Under the pieces are notes generated by a model. The model was not told where the DNA came from, did not search any database, and saw nothing but the letters and a program-made list of their open reading frames with translations. A stretch of DNA of 64,000 nt, from NCBI RefSeq assembly GCF_023150065.1, contig NZ_JAKLLN010000001.1, positions 62,001 through 126,000 on the forward strand, given 5' to 3'. Each line of letters opens with the position of its first letter. Position 1 is the first letter of the stretch. Below are positions 62,868-64,000 of the stretch, in pieces. This DNA is from Zoogloea sp. (lineage in GTDB: Bacteria; Pseudomonadota; Gammaproteobacteria; Burkholderiales; Rhodocyclaceae). The position numbers and the translations under genes were made by a program.

Positions 62868-63359
62868 TTGAACGGTCTTGATTACGCCCTTCTGGGCCTG
62901 CTGGGATTGTCGGCTGTGCTGGGTTTCTGGCGTGGCCTGCTATCCGAGATCGTGGCATTGGGTGCCTGGATATTGGCGTTTTTCACGGCTAGGGCGTTCA
63001 TGTCCGACGTTCAGCCGTATACCTCCACCTGGGTCAAGGAGCCCATGCTCCAGGGCGCGGCAGCTTTTCTGCTGGTGTTTGTCGCCATCCTGATTGTGGT
63101 GGCGCTGGTGCGTTGGTTGTTGAGTGAGTTGATTCGGGCTGCCGGACTGGGTATCGCAGACCGTTTCCTGGGTGCCTGTTTCGGCTTGATGCGTGGTGGC
63201 GTGATCGTTTTTGCAGTGGCCTTGCTCGTCGGCATCGGCGGCTTTGCCAAGGAGGCGTGGTGGCAGGCGGCCCAGTTGTCGGCCCCCCTCGAAACCGCTG
63301 TGATGGCTTCCAGACCGTGGCTCCCCGAGCTTCTGGCAAATAGACTTAGATACCGATAG
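62868..63359 (+). CDS. cvpA: CvpA family membrane protein
   Basis: Protein of 163 residues with four hydrophobic helices. The opening LDYALLGLLGLSAVLGFWRGLLSEIVALGAWILAF fits the CvpA family (colicin V production accessory protein), now often linked to envelope stress resistance. It starts with TTG at 62868, since no ATG or GTG is available before the conserved region. Lies directly upstream of purF, as in E. coli. Confidence 0.88.
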   Translation: MNGLDYALLGLLGLSAVLGFWRGLLSEIVALGAWILAFFTARAFMSDVQPYTSTWVKEPMLQGAAAFLLVFVAILIVVALVRWLLSELIRAAGLGIADRFLGACFGLMRGGVIVFAVALLVGIGGFAKEAWWQAAQLSAPLETAVMASRPWLPELLANRLRYR

Positions 63360-63369
63360 GTGGTTTGAA

Positions 63370-64000
63370 ATGTGTGGGATTCTGGGCGTAGTAGCGACGA
63401 CACCCGTCAATCAGCTTCTTTATGATGGTCTGCAGGTGCTTCAGCACCGGGGGCAGGACGCGGCCGGCATTGCCACTGCCGAGGGCGGAAAGTTCCACAT
63501 GCACAAGGCCTCCGGTCTTGTTCGTGATGCGTTTCGCACGCGCAACATGCGTGACCTGCCGGGCAACTGGGGGATTGCACATGTCCGTTACCCTACCGCT
63601 GGTTCGGCTTCGGCTGCCGCAGAAGCGCAGCCTTTCTATGTGAATTCGCCTTTCGGGCTGATGTTGGCCCATAACGGCAACCTCACCAACTCCGAAGAGC
63701 TCAAGCGGGAGATGTTCCTCTCCGACCTGCGGCACATCAACACCAACTCGGATTCGGAAGTGTTGCTCAATGTGCTGGCCCATGAGTTGCAGGCCGCAGC
63801 CAAGAGCTTCCGTCTGGACGAAGAAACCGTGTTCACGGCAGTTGCAGGTGTGCATCGCCGTTGCCGTGGTGCCTATGCCACGGTCGCCATGATCTCCGGA
63901 ACCGGCCTGCTGGCCTTCCGTGATCCTTACGGCATCCGGCCGTTGGTCATCGGGCGCAATGACACGCCCAAGGGTACCGAATGGCTGGTGGCGTCCGAGA
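63370..64000 (+). CDS. purF: Amidophosphoribosyltransferase, 5' part (runs out of window)
   Basis: The first 210 residues are visible; family members are about 500. The N-terminal nucleophile Cys2 (MCGILGVV) and the glutaminase domain motifs LQHRGQDAAGIAT, HVRYPTAGSA and LAHNGNLTNSEEL, with INTNSDSEVLLNVLAHEL, are intact, and RDPYGIRPLVIG appears near the edge. It carries out the first committed step of purine synthesis, transferring ammonia from glutamine to PRPP. The start lies ten bases after cvpA. Confidence 0.96.
   Translation, partial: MCGILGVVATTPVNQLLYDGLQVLQHRGQDAAGIATAEGGKFHMHKASGLVRDAFRTRNMRDLPGNWGIAHVRYPTAGSASAAAEAQPFYVNSPFGLMLAHNGNLTNSEELKREMFLSDLRHINTNSDSEVLLNVLAHELQAAAKSFRLDEETVFTAVAGVHRRCRGAYATVAMISGTGLLAFRDPYGIRPLVIGRNDTPKGTEWLVASE

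Overview
The window reads as a chromosomal segment of a GC-rich betaproteobacterium, probably from the Rhodocyclales (Azospira/Dechloromonas/Azoarcus-like). This is an inference from the order leuC-leuD-leuB-asd-fimV-truA-trpF-trpB-trpA-accD-folC-dedD-cvpA-purF, the trxA-rho pair, the cysI-like/DUF934 pair and strong G/C at third codon positions. No insertion sequence, phage gene, CRISPR array or rRNA was seen. The one tRNA is tRNA-Leu(UAG).

Layout. 0-4.3 kb: an FtsX-type ABC permease entering from the left edge, a Tat-exported CrtC/AttH-type lipocalin-fold protein, and an orphan periplasmic amino-acid-type binding protein on the minus strand. 4.4-7.1 kb: clpB behind a near-consensus sigma-32 promoter. 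7.2-15.8 kb: a tightly coupled ten-gene operon with DarA and DarB (dialkylresorcinol pathway), an unknown 131-aa protein, a BtrH-like protein, an ABC-2 exporter (ATPase and permease), an acyl carrier protein, an atypical ketosynthase, a cysteine-less ketosynthase-like partner and an O-methyltransferase. It probably makes and exports a resorcinol-type lipid and is the most interesting part of the window. 15.9-23.4 kb: an OmpA-domain protein, a MocR-type regulator, a CcoG-type Fe-S membrane protein, a siroheme sulfite/nitrite reductase with DUF934, and two coupled unknown proteins behind a palindrome.

23.4-34.3 kb is a block of signalling genes on the minus strand. It holds an Aer-like chemoreceptor, a diiron (ODP-type) metallo-beta-lactamase-fold protein and a GGDEF-EAL protein in one operon, then two NarL-type histidine kinase/response regulator pairs flanking a degenerate ATPase-receiver protein. 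34.5-42.3 kb: a lytic transglycosylase, an aldehyde dehydrogenase, tRNA-Leu, rho and trxA (minus strand), fdxA, a CBS-domain protein and fadD.

42.3-64 kb is biosynthetic core: ilvBN behind a valine-rich leader peptide and attenuator, aroC, a YdcH-like small protein, an MFS transporter, an M48 lipoprotein protease, leuC-entericidin-leuD-leuB-asd, fimV, an orphan CbiQ/EcfT-like membrane protein, truA, trpFBA, accD, folC, a SPOR protein, cvpA and the first third of purF. Many of these genes overlap by 1-14 bases, which suggests translational coupling. Several strong inverted repeats in the gaps are listed as possible operators or leader structures. They are sequence observations with no proven function.
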